Source: Chitinophagales bacterium
Lineage (GTDB): Bacteria > Bacteroidota > Bacteroidia > Chitinophagales > Chitinophagaceae
NCBI GenBank assembly: GCA_015655125.1
Contig: JAATFP010000079.1
Location: forward strand, 62,001-126,000
DNA: 64,000 bases
Direction: 5' to 3'
How positions within the stretch are numbered: position 1 is the first letter of the stretch; each line of letters begins with the position of its first letter. The notes below the pieces were generated by a model, which saw nothing but the letters and a program-made list of their open reading frames with translations, had not been told where the DNA came from and ran no database searches. A program made the translations under genes and the position numbers. Positions 8,136 through 17,183 of this stretch are shown here, piece after piece.

Positions 8136-9068
8136 TTATAAGGTGCTGTTTTTAAAGCTGCGTTTTTCAATCTTATTTTCCGCAGACAATTCTTTGTGAA
8201 TATTATCCAGCAGCCCGTTTACGAACTGCCCGCTTTGGGGCGTGCTGTATGCTTTTGCCAGATCGATGTATTCGTTGATCGTCACTTTTGTAGGAATGGT
8301 CTCGAAATAAAGAAACTCGCACACGCCCATCTGCAAGAGGATGAGATCGAGTGCGGCAATGCGGTCGGCGTCCCAGTTCTTTAATTTCGGCTTGATCAGC
8401 TCCAATGTTTGCCCTGATTTATCCAGTACCGTAGTAAGGAGCGATTTTGCAAAGTCCCATTTTTCCTTACTCAGAATATCATTAAAACTTTGTACGCCCG
8501 GTTTGCCAAGATAATTCAGTACCAGCGCCTGCATCATTTCCGCATCGTCGTCCCAGTTGATAAAATGTTCTTCCAGATGGGAAATGAAATTTTCGTTCGG
8601 CAGCATCATGTTATTGAAGATGAATTCCAGTATTTTCTTTTCGCTTTTCTTTTCACGACTTTGCAGGTCCACGTATTCCTGGTATTCCGGGGTTATAACC
8701 AGTTCCTGGTAAGTTTTTTTTAGCAGCTCATTATCGAGCGTGTGTTGTAATTTTTCATCGGCCACGGCAGCTTTGAAAGTAATGTCTTCCAGTATTTTCC
8801 ACAGCACTTCGTTGCCCGCAAGTTTTGTGTTAATGGCAAGATCCTCTGCCGAAGGCAGATGTTTGCTGGCTTTTTTGCGCGCATCGGTTTCCGCATAGCG
8901 GGCCACTTCGGTGATAAAATAGATAAGGTATGTAAAAAGCTGGCGGCTTTGTTCGATCTTTTTAGTGAGAATGGTTACAGGTTCTCCCGGTTTTGTCTCG
9001 CCGCTTACACTGTCGATCGTGTAGAGCGTCTGCATTACTTTCACCCGTATATTTCTTCTGCTTATCAT
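8136..9068 (-). CDS. nusB: Transcription antitermination factor NusB, long form
   Basis: RNA-binding factor of the rRNA antitermination complex. The NusB fold is in the C-terminal half (about residues 165-295): the DRIAALDLILLQMGVCEFL and TIPTKVTINEYIDLAKAYS stretches are family marks (here quoted in parts: DRIAALDLILLQ, KVTINEYIDLAK). At 310 residues it is more than twice the E. coli protein (139), because of a long helical N-terminal region that is usual in Bacteroidota. The N-terminus SRRNIRVKVMQTLY is also NusB-like. It is the first gene of the nusB - DUF1573 - yajC - coaE operon. Confidence 0.95.
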   Translation of the reverse strand: MISRRNIRVKVMQTLYTIDSVSGETKPGEPVTILTKKIEQSRQLFTYLIYFITEVARYAETDARKKASKHLPSAEDLAINTKLAGNEVLWKILEDITFKAAVADEKLQHTLDNELLKKTYQELVITPEYQEYVDLQSREKKSEKKILEFIFNNMMLPNENFISHLEEHFINWDDDAEMMQALVLNYLGKPGVQSFNDILSKEKWDFAKSLLTTVLDKSGQTLELIKPKLKNWDADRIAALDLILLQMGVCEFLYFETIPTKVTINEYIDLAKAYSTPQSGQFVNGLLDNIHKELSAENKIEKRSFKNSTL

Positions 9069-9091
9069 CTAAAGAACTTTATTTAAGAGGG

Positions 9092-9099
9092 CAAAATTA
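9092..9099 (-). promoter_or_regulatory. -7 promoter box (TAATTTTG) of the nusB operon
   Basis: Exact TAnnTTTG on the minus strand, 24 bp upstream of the nusB start. Start of transcription would fall about 15 bp before the ATG. Confidence 0.5.
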
Positions 9100-9290
9100 A
9101 GGGTTTCAAAACTTGTACACCCGGTTTCTTCGCATAAATATCGAACAAATGTTAAATTGTCTTTTGCTAAACTGACAAAAGGGTAGGTTTCTGCCAACTT
9201 ATTCTTTTAAGTTGCTTTGGTATAATTTTAGTCTACATTCGCATGCCCAAACCGGGCTTTACATTTTAACATTAATCAAAATATAGAATT

Positions 9291-9575
9291 ATGGCTAAAA
9301 AGTCAACTGGAATCACCCCATTGCATGACAGGGTGATTATTCTGCCAGCAAAGGCTGAACAGAAATCTGCCGGCGGTATCATTATCCCCGACACTGCTAA
9401 AGAAAAACCGCAGCGTGGTGAAGTAGTGGCTGTAGGACCTGGCAAACCAGACGAACCTACTACCGTGAAAGCCGGCGACAACGTTTTATATGGTAAATAT
9501 GCAGGAACAGAACTGACCGTTGACGGGCAGGAATACCTCATCATGAGAGAAAGTGATATACTTGCCATCGTTTAA
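9291..9575 (+). CDS. groES: Co-chaperonin GroES (Hsp10)
   Basis: Seven of these 94-residue subunits cap the GroEL chamber. Typical marks are [21 protein letters not shown] (mobile loop, shown here as PLHDRV and [12 protein letters not shown]), GEVVAVGPG and [12 protein letters not shown] at the end. It forms an operon with groEL 59 bp downstream. The 222 bp before it hold no CIRCE repeat (TTAGCACTC with its inverse), so HrcA control is not evident; the leader contains a TATAATTTTAG stretch at about 9220. Confidence 0.97.
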   Translation: MAKKSTGITPLHDRVIILPAKAEQKSAGGIIIPDTAKEKPQRGEVVAVGPGKPDEPTTVKAGDNVLYGKYAGTELTVDGQEYLIMRESDILAIV

Positions 9576-9634
9576 TTCCGAAGTACCGGGTACGTCCGGC
9601 TCCGTTTAAATTAACAAACTAAAAATCAATACGA

Positions 9635-11269
9635 ATGTCTAAAATGATCTACTTCGATATCGAAGCGAGAAATAAAATGAAAAAAGGCGTTGACACTTTA
9701 GCCAATGCAGTAAAAGTTACACTCGGGCCAAAGGTCCGTAATGTAGTAATTGAAAAGAAATTTGGCGCTCCGCAGGTTACTAAAGATGGTGTTACTGTAG
9801 CCAAAGAAATTGAACTGGAAGATGCGATCGAAAATATGGGTGCGCAAATGGTGAAAGAAGTTGCTTCTAAAACTGCGGATATCGCCGGTGACGGTACCAC
9901 TACCGCAACCGTATTGGCGCAGGCTATCATTAGCGAAGGTTTGAAAATGGTAGCTGCCGGGGCAAATCCTATGGATCTTAAACGCGGTATCGACAAGGCG
10001 GTAAAAGCCGTTGTTGAAAACCTTGTTACTCAGAAAAAAGATGTGGGTAACAACAGTAAGATGATCCAGCAGGTTGCCACTATTTCTGCAAACAACGACG
10101 AAACGATCGGTAAACTGATCGCTGAAGCATTTGCAAAAGTTGGTAAAGAAGGTGTGATTACTGTAGAAGAAGCGAAAGGAACCGATACAACTGTTGATAT
10201 TGTTGAGGGTATGCAGTTTGATCGCGGTTATATCAGTCCGTACTTCGTTACAAACAGCGAAAAGATGAGCGTTGAATTGCAGTCGCCATATATTCTTATC
10301 TATGACAAGAAGATTGCTGCAATGAAAGATATCCTTCACATCCTGGAAGCAGTTGCGAAAACCGGCCGTCCGTTGCTCATCATTTCTGAAGATCTGGAAG
10401 GAGAAGCGTTGGCAACACTGGTGGTAAATAAATTGCGTGGCACAATTAAAGTAGCTGCGGTAAAAGCACCGGGTTTCGGAGATCGCAGAAAAGAAATGCT
10501 GACGGATATTGCTATCCTGACAGCAGGTATTGTAGTAAGTGAAGAACAAGGTTACAATCTTGAAAACGTTGACCTCACCTATTTGGGGCAGGCAGCTTCG
10601 GTAACTATCGATAAAGATAATACGACCATTGTTGGTGGAAAAGGACAGAAAAAAGATATTACTGCCCGTGTTAACCAGATTAAATCACAGGTAGAAAATA
10701 CAACTTCTGATTACGATAAAGAAAAATTACAGGAACGCCTGGCTAAATTGGCTGGTGGTGTTGCTGTATTATATGTAGGTGCTGCTACCGAAGTAGAAAT
10801 GAAGGAAAAGAAAGACAGGGTGGATGATGCGCTGCATGCAACCCGCGCTGCCGTTGAAGAAGGAATTGTACCCGGCGGCGGTGTTGCTTATATTCGTGCA
10901 ATTGAAGGATTGGAAAAACTTAAAGGTGCATTGAATGCGGATGAAGCAACCGGTATCGCGATTGTTAGACGTGCGATTGAAGAACCTCTTCGCCAGATCG
11001 TTGCTAACTCCGGTATAGAAGGTTCTATCGTGGTACAAAATATCAAGGAAGGAACTGCTGATTATGGTTTTAACGCCCGCACTGAAGTATATGAAAACAT
11101 GTTTAAAGCCGGTGTGATCGATCCTACTAAGGTGAGCCGTGTTGCATTGGAAAATGCAGCAAGCATCGCAGGCATGTTGCTCACAACGGAATGTGTGATT
11201 GCCGACAAGCCTAAAGAAGAAGCACCACACAATCATGGTGCGCCTGATATGGGTGGAATGGGCTACTAA
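9635..11269 (+). CDS. groEL: Chaperonin GroEL (Hsp60)
   Basis: ATP-driven folding chamber subunit, 544 residues. ATP-binding and hydrolysis residues lie in [12 protein letters not shown] (about 86-98), and the apical and equatorial landmarks [13 protein letters not shown] and AGMLLTTE are present. The C-terminus is the short GGM-type tail (DMGGMGY). It follows groES and is followed by a strong terminator, so the operon has two genes. Confidence 0.98.
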   Translation: MSKMIYFDIEARNKMKKGVDTLANAVKVTLGPKVRNVVIEKKFGAPQVTKDGVTVAKEIELEDAIENMGAQMVKEVASKTADIAGDGTTTATVLAQAIISEGLKMVAAGANPMDLKRGIDKAVKAVVENLVTQKKDVGNNSKMIQQVATISANNDETIGKLIAEAFAKVGKEGVITVEEAKGTDTTVDIVEGMQFDRGYISPYFVTNSEKMSVELQSPYILIYDKKIAAMKDILHILEAVAKTGRPLLIISEDLEGEALATLVVNKLRGTIKVAAVKAPGFGDRRKEMLTDIAILTAGIVVSEEQGYNLENVDLTYLGQAASVTIDKDNTTIVGGKGQKKDITARVNQIKSQVENTTSDYDKEKLQERLAKLAGGVAVLYVGAATEVEMKEKKDRVDDALHATRAAVEEGIVPGGGVAYIRAIEGLEKLKGALNADEATGIAIVRRAIEEPLRQIVANSGIEGSIVVQNIKEGTADYGFNARTEVYENMFKAGVIDPTKVSRVALENAASIAGMLLTTECVIADKPKEEAPHNHGAPDMGGMGY

Positions 11270-11290
11270 TCAATTAGAATTAAGAATTAA

Positions 11291-11319
11291 ATCCTCTCCG
11301 GTTTCGGAGAGGATTTTTT
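11291..11319 (+). terminator. Terminator of groESL
   Basis: Perfect 10-bp stem ATCCTCTCCG (11291-11300) with its complement (11305-11314), loop GTTT, followed by a run of T. Confidence 0.9.
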
Positions 11320-11535
11320 ATGCGCTGAAATTTCTATCGGCTTAGAAAAAGACTGGTTGGAAAAAATTTAAAAGTTGATCAACAATGACTTTACTGCGCC
11401 GGATATAATTTTCCTGTCTCACAAAAAAATCTTACCGGTAGCTTGCATATTAACTAAGAAATATGTTTATTTGGCTTCATTTAAAATTAACCGGAGTCCC
11501 GCAGGCAATCAAGCGACCCCTAAAATTCGAAAACA

Positions 11536-11907
11536 ATGATTAATTATTACGCGAGTGCATTAAAAAAGTATGCAGATTTCAGCGGACGTGCACGCAGGTG
11601 CGAGTACTGGTATTTTTTTCTTGGGAACTTAATTATCTCGATTATCCTTTTGATACTGGGAAATGGGATGCGAACTGATATTTTGGCAAATATTTTTAGT
11701 CTTGCAACATTTGTCCCAAGTCTTGCTGTTGGCGTTCGCAGAATGCATGATGTTGGTAAAAGTGGATGGTTCATACTTATTCCCATTTACAACTTGATTC
11801 TGGCGTGTACAGATGGTCAGGTCGGACCAAATGAATATGGACCTGATCCCAAGAGGCCCGAGTTGGAAGATGATATTGAAAAAATTGGTACCGATCTTCA
11901 TCATTAA
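11536..11907 (+). CDS. DUF805 membrane protein
   Basis: 123 residues with the DUF805 pattern: an N-terminal YYASALKKYADFSGRARRCEYW motif (the R-x-R-x-x-E-Y/F-W signature is visible), two or three membrane segments (about 26-44 and 50-68), VGVRRMHDVGKSGW and a C-terminal GPNEYGPDPK. It is an inner-membrane family of unknown function (YhaH-like). It has its own terminator and no obvious partner. Confidence 0.9.
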   Translation: MINYYASALKKYADFSGRARRCEYWYFFLGNLIISIILLILGNGMRTDILANIFSLATFVPSLAVGVRRMHDVGKSGWFILIPIYNLILACTDGQVGPNEYGPDPKRPELEDDIEKIGTDLHH

Positions 11908-11931
11908 TAAATTAAAAAATTTCCGATACTT

Positions 11932-11958
11932 CCCCACAAATTGATTGTGGGGATTTTT
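11932..11958 (+). terminator. Terminator of the DUF805 gene
   Basis: Stem CCCCACAA (11932-11939) with TTGTGGGG (11945-11952), followed by ATTTTT. Confidence 0.88.
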
Positions 11959-11999
11959 ATGTTTGCGTTATTTTCTCATCATTTCAAAATGAATTAATC

Positions 12000-12329
12000 G
12001 TGAATTGGATATTACTCATTATCGCCGGTCTTTTTGAAGTTGCTTTTGCCACCTGTCTCGGCAAGGCAAGAGAAACACAAAGTTCCACATCGCTGTATTG
12101 GTATGCAGGTTTTTTAATTTGCCTCACTGCGAGTATGTTGCTATTGATAAAAGCCACGCAAACATTGCCGATCGGCACCGCGTATGCAGTGTGGACGGGC
12201 ATTGGCGCCGTAGGAACCGTATTGATCGGCATCTTCGTTTTTAAAGAGCCGGCAGATTTCTGGCGGATATTTTTTATCGTAACTTTAATCGCTTCTGTTG
12301 TTGGATTGAAAGCGGTTTCTGCGAGCTAA
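12000..12329 (+). CDS. Small multidrug resistance (SMR) family transporter
   Basis: 109 residues forming four membrane helices, the SMR length. The GTG start at 12000 gives MNWILLIIAGLFEVAFAT, in which the membrane glutamate of helix 1 (Glu14), essential for proton-coupled export, is present. The GTAYAVWTGIGAVGTVLIG stretch (GTAYAVWTGIGAVG) is the family's helix-3 signature. Likely exports cationic compounds or guanidinium-type molecules. Single gene; the partner subunit of a heterodimer is not nearby. Confidence 0.93.
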   Translation: MNWILLIIAGLFEVAFATCLGKARETQSSTSLYWYAGFLICLTASMLLLIKATQTLPIGTAYAVWTGIGAVGTVLIGIFVFKEPADFWRIFFIVTLIASVVGLKAVSAS

Positions 12330-12367
12330 ACTTTTAACATGAAATTTATCCCGATAAATGGTGAACA

Positions 12368-13168
12368 ATGAATGAACAACTGAGTTATATTGAAAGAAAC
12401 AAGGATTTGTGGAATACGAAAACCGAATGGCATTTGAAGTCTGGGTTTTATGATATGGCTGGTTTTTTAAAAGGGAAAAATACTCTGAATGAACCGGAAT
12501 TGAAATTATTGGGTGATATAAAAGGCTTGTCCGTATTACATCTCCAATGCCACTTCGGCCAGGATACCATCTCATTGAATAGAATGGGAGCCATTGTTAC
12601 CGGCGTCGATCTTTCTGATAAAGCCGTTGCGGCAGCAAAAGATATTGCGTTACAAACCGGAAGCGATGCAACATTTATATGCAGTGATATCTATGATTTA
12701 CGACGGCATCTCGACAAAAAATTTGATATCGTATTCACAAGTTATGGAACCATTGGCTGGTTGCCCGATCTCGATCAATGGGCCGGTGTGATTGAATACT
12801 TTCTAAAGCCCGGCGGCCGGTTTGTGTTTGCTGAATTTCATCCTGCAGTATGGATGTTCGACAACGATTTTACAAAAGTTGCCTATAGTTATTTTAAATC
12901 CGGTCCGATCGTCGAAACCGAGACCGGCACATATGCAGAGCGTGAAGCACCCATCGAAACAACATCCGTTACCTGGAACCATGGGCTTGCGGAGGTGATA
13001 GGATCTTTGCTGGGCAGTGGTTTGCTGCTATTTGGTTTTGAAGAATATGATTATTCACCTTACAATTGTTTCAGAAATACGATTGAATTTGAACCCGGTA
13101 AATTTCACATTCGTTCTATGGAAGGAAAGCTTCCGATGATGTATACACTTTCCGCAGGGAAAGTGTAG
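12368..13168 (+). CDS. Class I SAM-dependent methyltransferase
   Basis: 266 residues. The SAM-binding fold begins at about 55: LHLQCHFGQDTISLNRMGA is motif I (partly shown as LQCHFGQDT, where C replaces the more common G of GxGxG), followed by VTGVDLSDKAV (motif II acidic residue), DIYDL and FDIVFTSYGTIGWLPDL. It is like the methyltransferases often annotated as ubiquinone or small-molecule methylases, but the substrate cannot be told. It starts 38 bp after the SMR gene and may be cotranscribed with it. Confidence 0.88.
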   Translation: MNEQLSYIERNKDLWNTKTEWHLKSGFYDMAGFLKGKNTLNEPELKLLGDIKGLSVLHLQCHFGQDTISLNRMGAIVTGVDLSDKAVAAAKDIALQTGSDATFICSDIYDLRRHLDKKFDIVFTSYGTIGWLPDLDQWAGVIEYFLKPGGRFVFAEFHPAVWMFDNDFTKVAYSYFKSGPIVETETGTYAEREAPIETTSVTWNHGLAEVIGSLLGSGLLLFGFEEYDYSPYNCFRNTIEFEPGKFHIRSMEGKLPMMYTLSAGKV

Positions 13169-13348
13169 GCTAAATTAATAAAGGGTGCTTTGAAAGGAGT
13201 TCTCAAAGAAACAACCGTCTACACCTCTAAACTTCCTGCACATGCGTGTAACGGAAATACAGCGAACGCGGTTTGAAATGGACTAAGGGAATAAAATATC
13301 TGCATTCCTCAAAAAATACAGGAAGCCGTAATTTTTTCCGGGAAGATT

Positions 13349-15130
13349 CTATTCTTCTTCATCCTCTTTTATCTCGGCCATTGTTACCGTTTTCCGTTCA
13401 CCGATCTGCTGGCGCCACATTGCATAATACAAGCCTTTCATTTCCACCAAAGCCTCATGGGTGCCGGTTTCTACGATGCGCCCTTTTTCAAGTACAAAGA
13501 TCATATTCGCGTGCATGATCGTGCTTAACCGGTGTGCAATGGAAATGATGATCTGCTTTTGTTCTGCAGCAATGTTTCGTATGGTTTCCGTGATGTCTTC
13601 TTCGGTAAGACTATCAAGCGCGGAGGTAGCCTCATCAAAGATCAGCAGTCGCGGATTTCTCAGCAAAGCGCGGGCGATGGACAATCGTTGCTTTTCGCCA
13701 CCGGATAGTTTCGTGCCTCCTTCACCTAAAATTGTATCCAGTCCTTTTTCGGATCGCTGCAAAAGCTTGCCGGCTGAAGCTTTTGTGAGTGCGGTGATCA
13801 TTTCTTCATCGGTTGCACCTGCTTTCGTAAATTGAAGATTGTCGCGGATGGTGCCTGCAAATAATTGCGTTTCCTGTGTAACAAAACCTATTTGTTTGCG
13901 GATCCGGTTGTACCGGATGTCCTTTACGGAGATCCCGTCAAAATAGATATTGCCTTCTACGGGAGTGTATAATCCCACCAAAAGCTTTACCAGCGTGGAT
14001 TTTCCTGATCCGGACGGACCAACGAACGCCACAGAGTCACCTACTTTCAAAGAAAAAGAAATATGATCGATGGAATTTTCTTTGGCGGTTTTGTGCTTGA
14101 AAACTACGTTATCAAACTGCAGACTTTCCATCGGCCCTATATCCACAGGATCTTCCGGGCGATATTCTACGGGCTTTTTCATTAGCGCATCGAAATTTTG
14201 CAATGATGCTTCTGCTTCGCGATAGGAAAGTATAATATTGCCGAGTTCCTGTAAAGGCCCGAAGATAGTGTTGGTGATAAATTGCATGGAAATGAGCGAT
14301 CCGGTAGACAAAATATTTCCGAATATCAGCCAAAGCAAAATAAAAAGAATCGACTGTTTTAAAATATTCAGCGTTGTTCCCTGTAAAAAAGAAAGCGTAC
14401 GAACCTTTCTCACTTTTTCCATTTCCAGATCGAATATCTTTTGCGTAAAGCCTTTCAGGCGGCGGATCTCGGAGTAAGTAAGCCCCAGGCTTTTTACCAG
14501 CTCAATGTTGCGGAGCGATTCGGTGATGTTGCCGGACATCTTCGCATTTTCCCTGAAAATAGAGCGCTGGATCGTTTTGATCTTTTTGCTTAAAAGGCCG
14601 GTAAGACCGCCGAGTAGTAACACGCCGATCACGAACACGGGAATTAGCGCCCAATGTTTGGTGATAGCGTACCACACCAGAAAGCCCATTCCCACGAGGG
14701 AGGAAAAAAGAATGTTGATGAAAGCGTTGATGAATGTTTCCGTATCGCGACGCGTTTTTTGCAGAATAGATAAGGTTTCTCCGCTGCGTTGTTCTTCAAA
14801 TTCCTGGTAGCTTAACCGCAATGTTTGTTTGAGTCCGTCATTGAAGACCTGCATCCCGAATTTTTGTACAACGAGCCGCAGCACATAATCCTGGAATGTT
14901 TTGGCTAATCTTGCGGCCATGGCCACGCCGATTGCTATTGCGAGCCACCAGAGTACTCCCGTCACCAGGTCGGATTTTGGCAGCCCTTTCGGATTGAGTG
15001 CATACTCATCGATGATCTTTCCGAAGATCACAGGGTCGATCAATGAAAGTAATTGCGTAACGCCGGCAAGCGCCATCGATAATACGACGAGCCATTTGAA
15101 CGGGCGGAGATAAAACCAGAGGATCTTCAT
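13349..15130 (-). CDS. ABC exporter, fused membrane and ATPase domains
   Basis: 593 residues, a half-transporter that works as a dimer in the inner membrane. Six helices lie in residues 10-300. The ATPase domain has Walker A GPSGSGKST at 371-379, Q-loop VTQETQLF, signature LSGGEKQRLS, Walker B LLIFDEATSALD and the H-loop IAHRLST. It is of the MsbA/lipid-drug exporter type, and substrate cannot be inferred. It has a charged tail (MAEIKEDEEE). Flanking genes are unrelated, and the 180-bp region 13169-13348 shows nothing I recognise. Confidence 0.92.
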   Translation of the reverse strand: MKILWFYLRPFKWLVVLSMALAGVTQLLSLIDPVIFGKIIDEYALNPKGLPKSDLVTGVLWWLAIAIGVAMAARLAKTFQDYVLRLVVQKFGMQVFNDGLKQTLRLSYQEFEEQRSGETLSILQKTRRDTETFINAFINILFSSLVGMGFLVWYAITKHWALIPVFVIGVLLLGGLTGLLSKKIKTIQRSIFRENAKMSGNITESLRNIELVKSLGLTYSEIRRLKGFTQKIFDLEMEKVRKVRTLSFLQGTTLNILKQSILFILLWLIFGNILSTGSLISMQFITNTIFGPLQELGNIILSYREAEASLQNFDALMKKPVEYRPEDPVDIGPMESLQFDNVVFKHKTAKENSIDHISFSLKVGDSVAFVGPSGSGKSTLVKLLVGLYTPVEGNIYFDGISVKDIRYNRIRKQIGFVTQETQLFAGTIRDNLQFTKAGATDEEMITALTKASAGKLLQRSEKGLDTILGEGGTKLSGGEKQRLSIARALLRNPRLLIFDEATSALDSLTEEDITETIRNIAAEQKQIIISIAHRLSTIMHANMIFVLEKGRIVETGTHEALVEMKGLYYAMWRQQIGERKTVTMAEIKEDEEE

Positions 15131-15216
15131 TCGTTAAAAATAACAAGAATCTATGATGTATGGTCTTTGATATAGTTCGTATGTATAAATTTTGCTTGCT
15201 ATCCGTAGATCAAAGA

Positions 15217-16425
15217 TCAGTTAAGGTCGATCACCAGCTTCGCATTCTGTTGTTTTGTGGATGAAATAAAAACTTCTTCCCGTTTGCCTTTTGAAGTAAC
15301 TACCATCAGGGATGTATTGGGTGGGATGGAGCCTAGATTTTCTGCCACCATGATCAACTCGTGATGCGGATCCGCGCCATCTACGGTTAGTTTTATCGTG
15401 ATAGGTTTTTCCGATAATCCGGCACGGGAGACTATCAGCTCATTGTTATGATAGATGCTTACGGTGTCGCCGTCTATCGTTCCGTTGTCGTAAAGCTGGA
15501 TGGTAAGTTCGCCCGCTGCCACATCCAGTTTTTTGATAAGCAGGTTTTCGCGTGTGCGGATGGGATCGGGCAGGCCCACCTTGTTTACGGGCGCGGCTTT
15601 TACCTGGTTCGTTTGAGCAGGAATATTTTTTGACGGTATCACGGTTACAGCAACATGTCGTTTTTTCAATGCAGGCGATTCTTTCACAGGTTCCTTTACA
15701 GGATTTTTTACAACAACAGGTGGGGGAATACGGACAGGTTGTTTCTTTACAACCGGTAGAGGCTCGGGCTGATAGCATTGCCTGAAAGTTATATCGTCCA
15801 TGGCGAAGTCATTCCCACAGCCGCCAGGCGCATTGTTGATGAACTTTACATTTACCAGATTTACATCAGGAGGTGTGGAAAATAAGCTGAAATATCTTTT
15901 CCATGCAGCTACTGTGGTTTGTGCTATGCTTCCCGTTCTGAATTCTGCGATGAGGCCCTGGTCGGGCTTTTCAAGCCTGATGGTGATGTCGGGCAACGTG
16001 CTTGTGCAATCATTATTGATTTTACAAAGGTTCAGCAACCACATGCTTATCTCGTATTTGGTATTTGGTTTTAAACCGGCTAATGTGGCGTAAAAGAAGA
16101 GTCCGGTTGAAGGCGATGCATTGCAGATCAACATTCGGCCATTGTTATCACCTGGTGTATGATCTTCATCCAATGTGTACCAATGATCGCTGTAGCACCT
16201 GGCCGTAGATGTGGCGAAGGTATACATTCCGTCATTCGGACAGTCATCTGTTATCCGTTTGTATCCGGATAATCTGTTGAGGTTAAAATCCTGGATGGCT
16301 GCGGCAGTGCCGAAATCTACCCTGAGGATGGTATCCTTAAGAATACAATCCTGCGCGTACACTTTATTTGCGCAGGAAAATAATACCAACAGAAAAATGG
16401 TGGGAATGAATATGGCAGTTTTCAA
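15217..16425 (-). CDS. Secreted two-domain protein with a proline-rich linker, function unknown
   Basis: 402 residues with a signal peptide ending about YAQ at 25. Residues about 27-225 look like a galactose-binding-like jelly-roll (RVDFGTAA, a YKRITDDCPNDGMY region, the FAMDDITFRQC end typical of secreted carbohydrate- or cell-surface-binding modules). Residues about 228-300 are rich in Pro, Lys and Val. The last 100 residues form a beta domain with YDNGTIDGDTVSIYHNN, which recurs in Bacteroidota cell-surface proteins, followed by KLVIDLN. No catalytic motif is seen and there is no T9SS tail. It may bind a surface or secreted polymer, which is an inference from the fold alone. Confidence 0.7.
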   Translation of the reverse strand: MKTAIFIPTIFLLVLFSCANKVYAQDCILKDTILRVDFGTAAAIQDFNLNRLSGYKRITDDCPNDGMYTFATSTARCYSDHWYTLDEDHTPGDNNGRMLICNASPSTGLFFYATLAGLKPNTKYEISMWLLNLCKINNDCTSTLPDITIRLEKPDQGLIAEFRTGSIAQTTVAAWKRYFSLFSTPPDVNLVNVKFINNAPGGCGNDFAMDDITFRQCYQPEPLPVVKKQPVRIPPPVVVKNPVKEPVKESPALKKRHVAVTVIPSKNIPAQTNQVKAAPVNKVGLPDPIRTRENLLIKKLDVAAGELTIQLYDNGTIDGDTVSIYHNNELIVSRAGLSEKPITIKLTVDGADPHHELIMVAENLGSIPPNTSLMVVTSKGKREEVFISSTKQQNAKLVIDLN

Positions 16426-16576
16426 TGCTGGAAATTTTAAAGGATGAGAACCATCTATTGACTATTTCCATAAATGTATAAAAATTAAGAAGAAGGTTGA
16501 ACCGGTTATTTTAAAAGGTCGGATTTGAGGGTGTAAGGTTGTTTAAAATCGCCATTGACCGGCGACAGCGCGGTAG

Positions 16577-17044
16577 TTATTTTCTTTTCGCCTCGCGTTT
16601 GCGCCATTCTGTAAGAGATACGATATCGCCTTCAATGGCATCATCTACGCGAATGGCGAGGGTAGATGAATCTACATAGAAGTTATAATAAGTTTCAAAC
16701 CTTTCAGGGCCGCTGTAGCCGGCCTGCACATAATAATCTTTGCTTCCTTTTTCGGGTTTAAAGATCATGAGCGCTATTCCATGCGTATGTTGAGAAAATG
16801 AGTCGATATATGCATTCGATTTTTTCACTTCCGTCAATGCCGAAATCTTATCCATTATCTTAGTTTCCTTTTCTGAATACGTTGTATCGACGTAATATTC
16901 TCCGTGCGCAACATTGGAATCTTTTTTTACCTGCGTAATGATGGTGTCTGAAGATGAAACATTTTCCGGGGACTTTTTATCAGCATGATCACAGGCAGCC
17001 ATGGACAAAAGAATTGCGCCTGCAGAAATGTATATCAATTTCAT
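16577..17044 (-). CDS. Small lipoprotein, function unknown
   Basis: 155 residues from the start at 17044, chosen because MKLIYISAGAILLSMAAC is a clean lipoprotein signal with Cys18; an in-frame start at 17101 would hide it. The mature part begins with a low-complexity acidic and Ser/Lys linker, then a mixed domain with a YYVQAGYSGPERFETYYNFY stretch (shown at 20 residues). No family recognised. It lies downstream of the emr operon and on the same strand, but separated from it by that operon's terminator. Confidence 0.7.
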   Translation of the reverse strand: MKLIYISAGAILLSMAACDHADKKSPENVSSSDTIITQVKKDSNVAHGEYYVDTTYSEKETKIMDKISALTEVKKSNAYIDSFSQHTHGIALMIFKPEKGSKDYYVQAGYSGPERFETYYNFYVDSSTLAIRVDDAIEGDIVSLTEWRKREAKRK

Positions 17045-17132
17045 ATTGTAATATTTACATAAAGATAAGTTGAAAACAGGATCGTAGGCAGTAACAAACA
17101 ACGATTCTTTTTTCGCCGGATGTTAAATCAAA

Positions 17133-17159
17133 AGCCGGTCCACATTGATGGAACCGGCT
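17133..17159 (-). terminator. Terminator of the tetR-tolC-emrAB operon
   Basis: Stem AGCCGGTCCA (17133-17142) with TGGAACCGGCT (17149-17159), one bulge, followed on the minus strand by TTTTGATTT. It lies 25 bp after the emrB stop. Confidence 0.75.
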
Positions 17160-17183
17160 GATTATTTTTAAATCGGTATTGTT

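Noticed and set aside
9070-9290. CIRCE element for HrcA upstream of groES
   Set aside because: No TTAGCACTC with its inverted partner was found in this region.
9698-10549. 283-codon minus-strand open frame opposite groEL
   Set aside because: Shadow of groEL codon usage; the translation is rich in Phe, Cys and His without a known domain.
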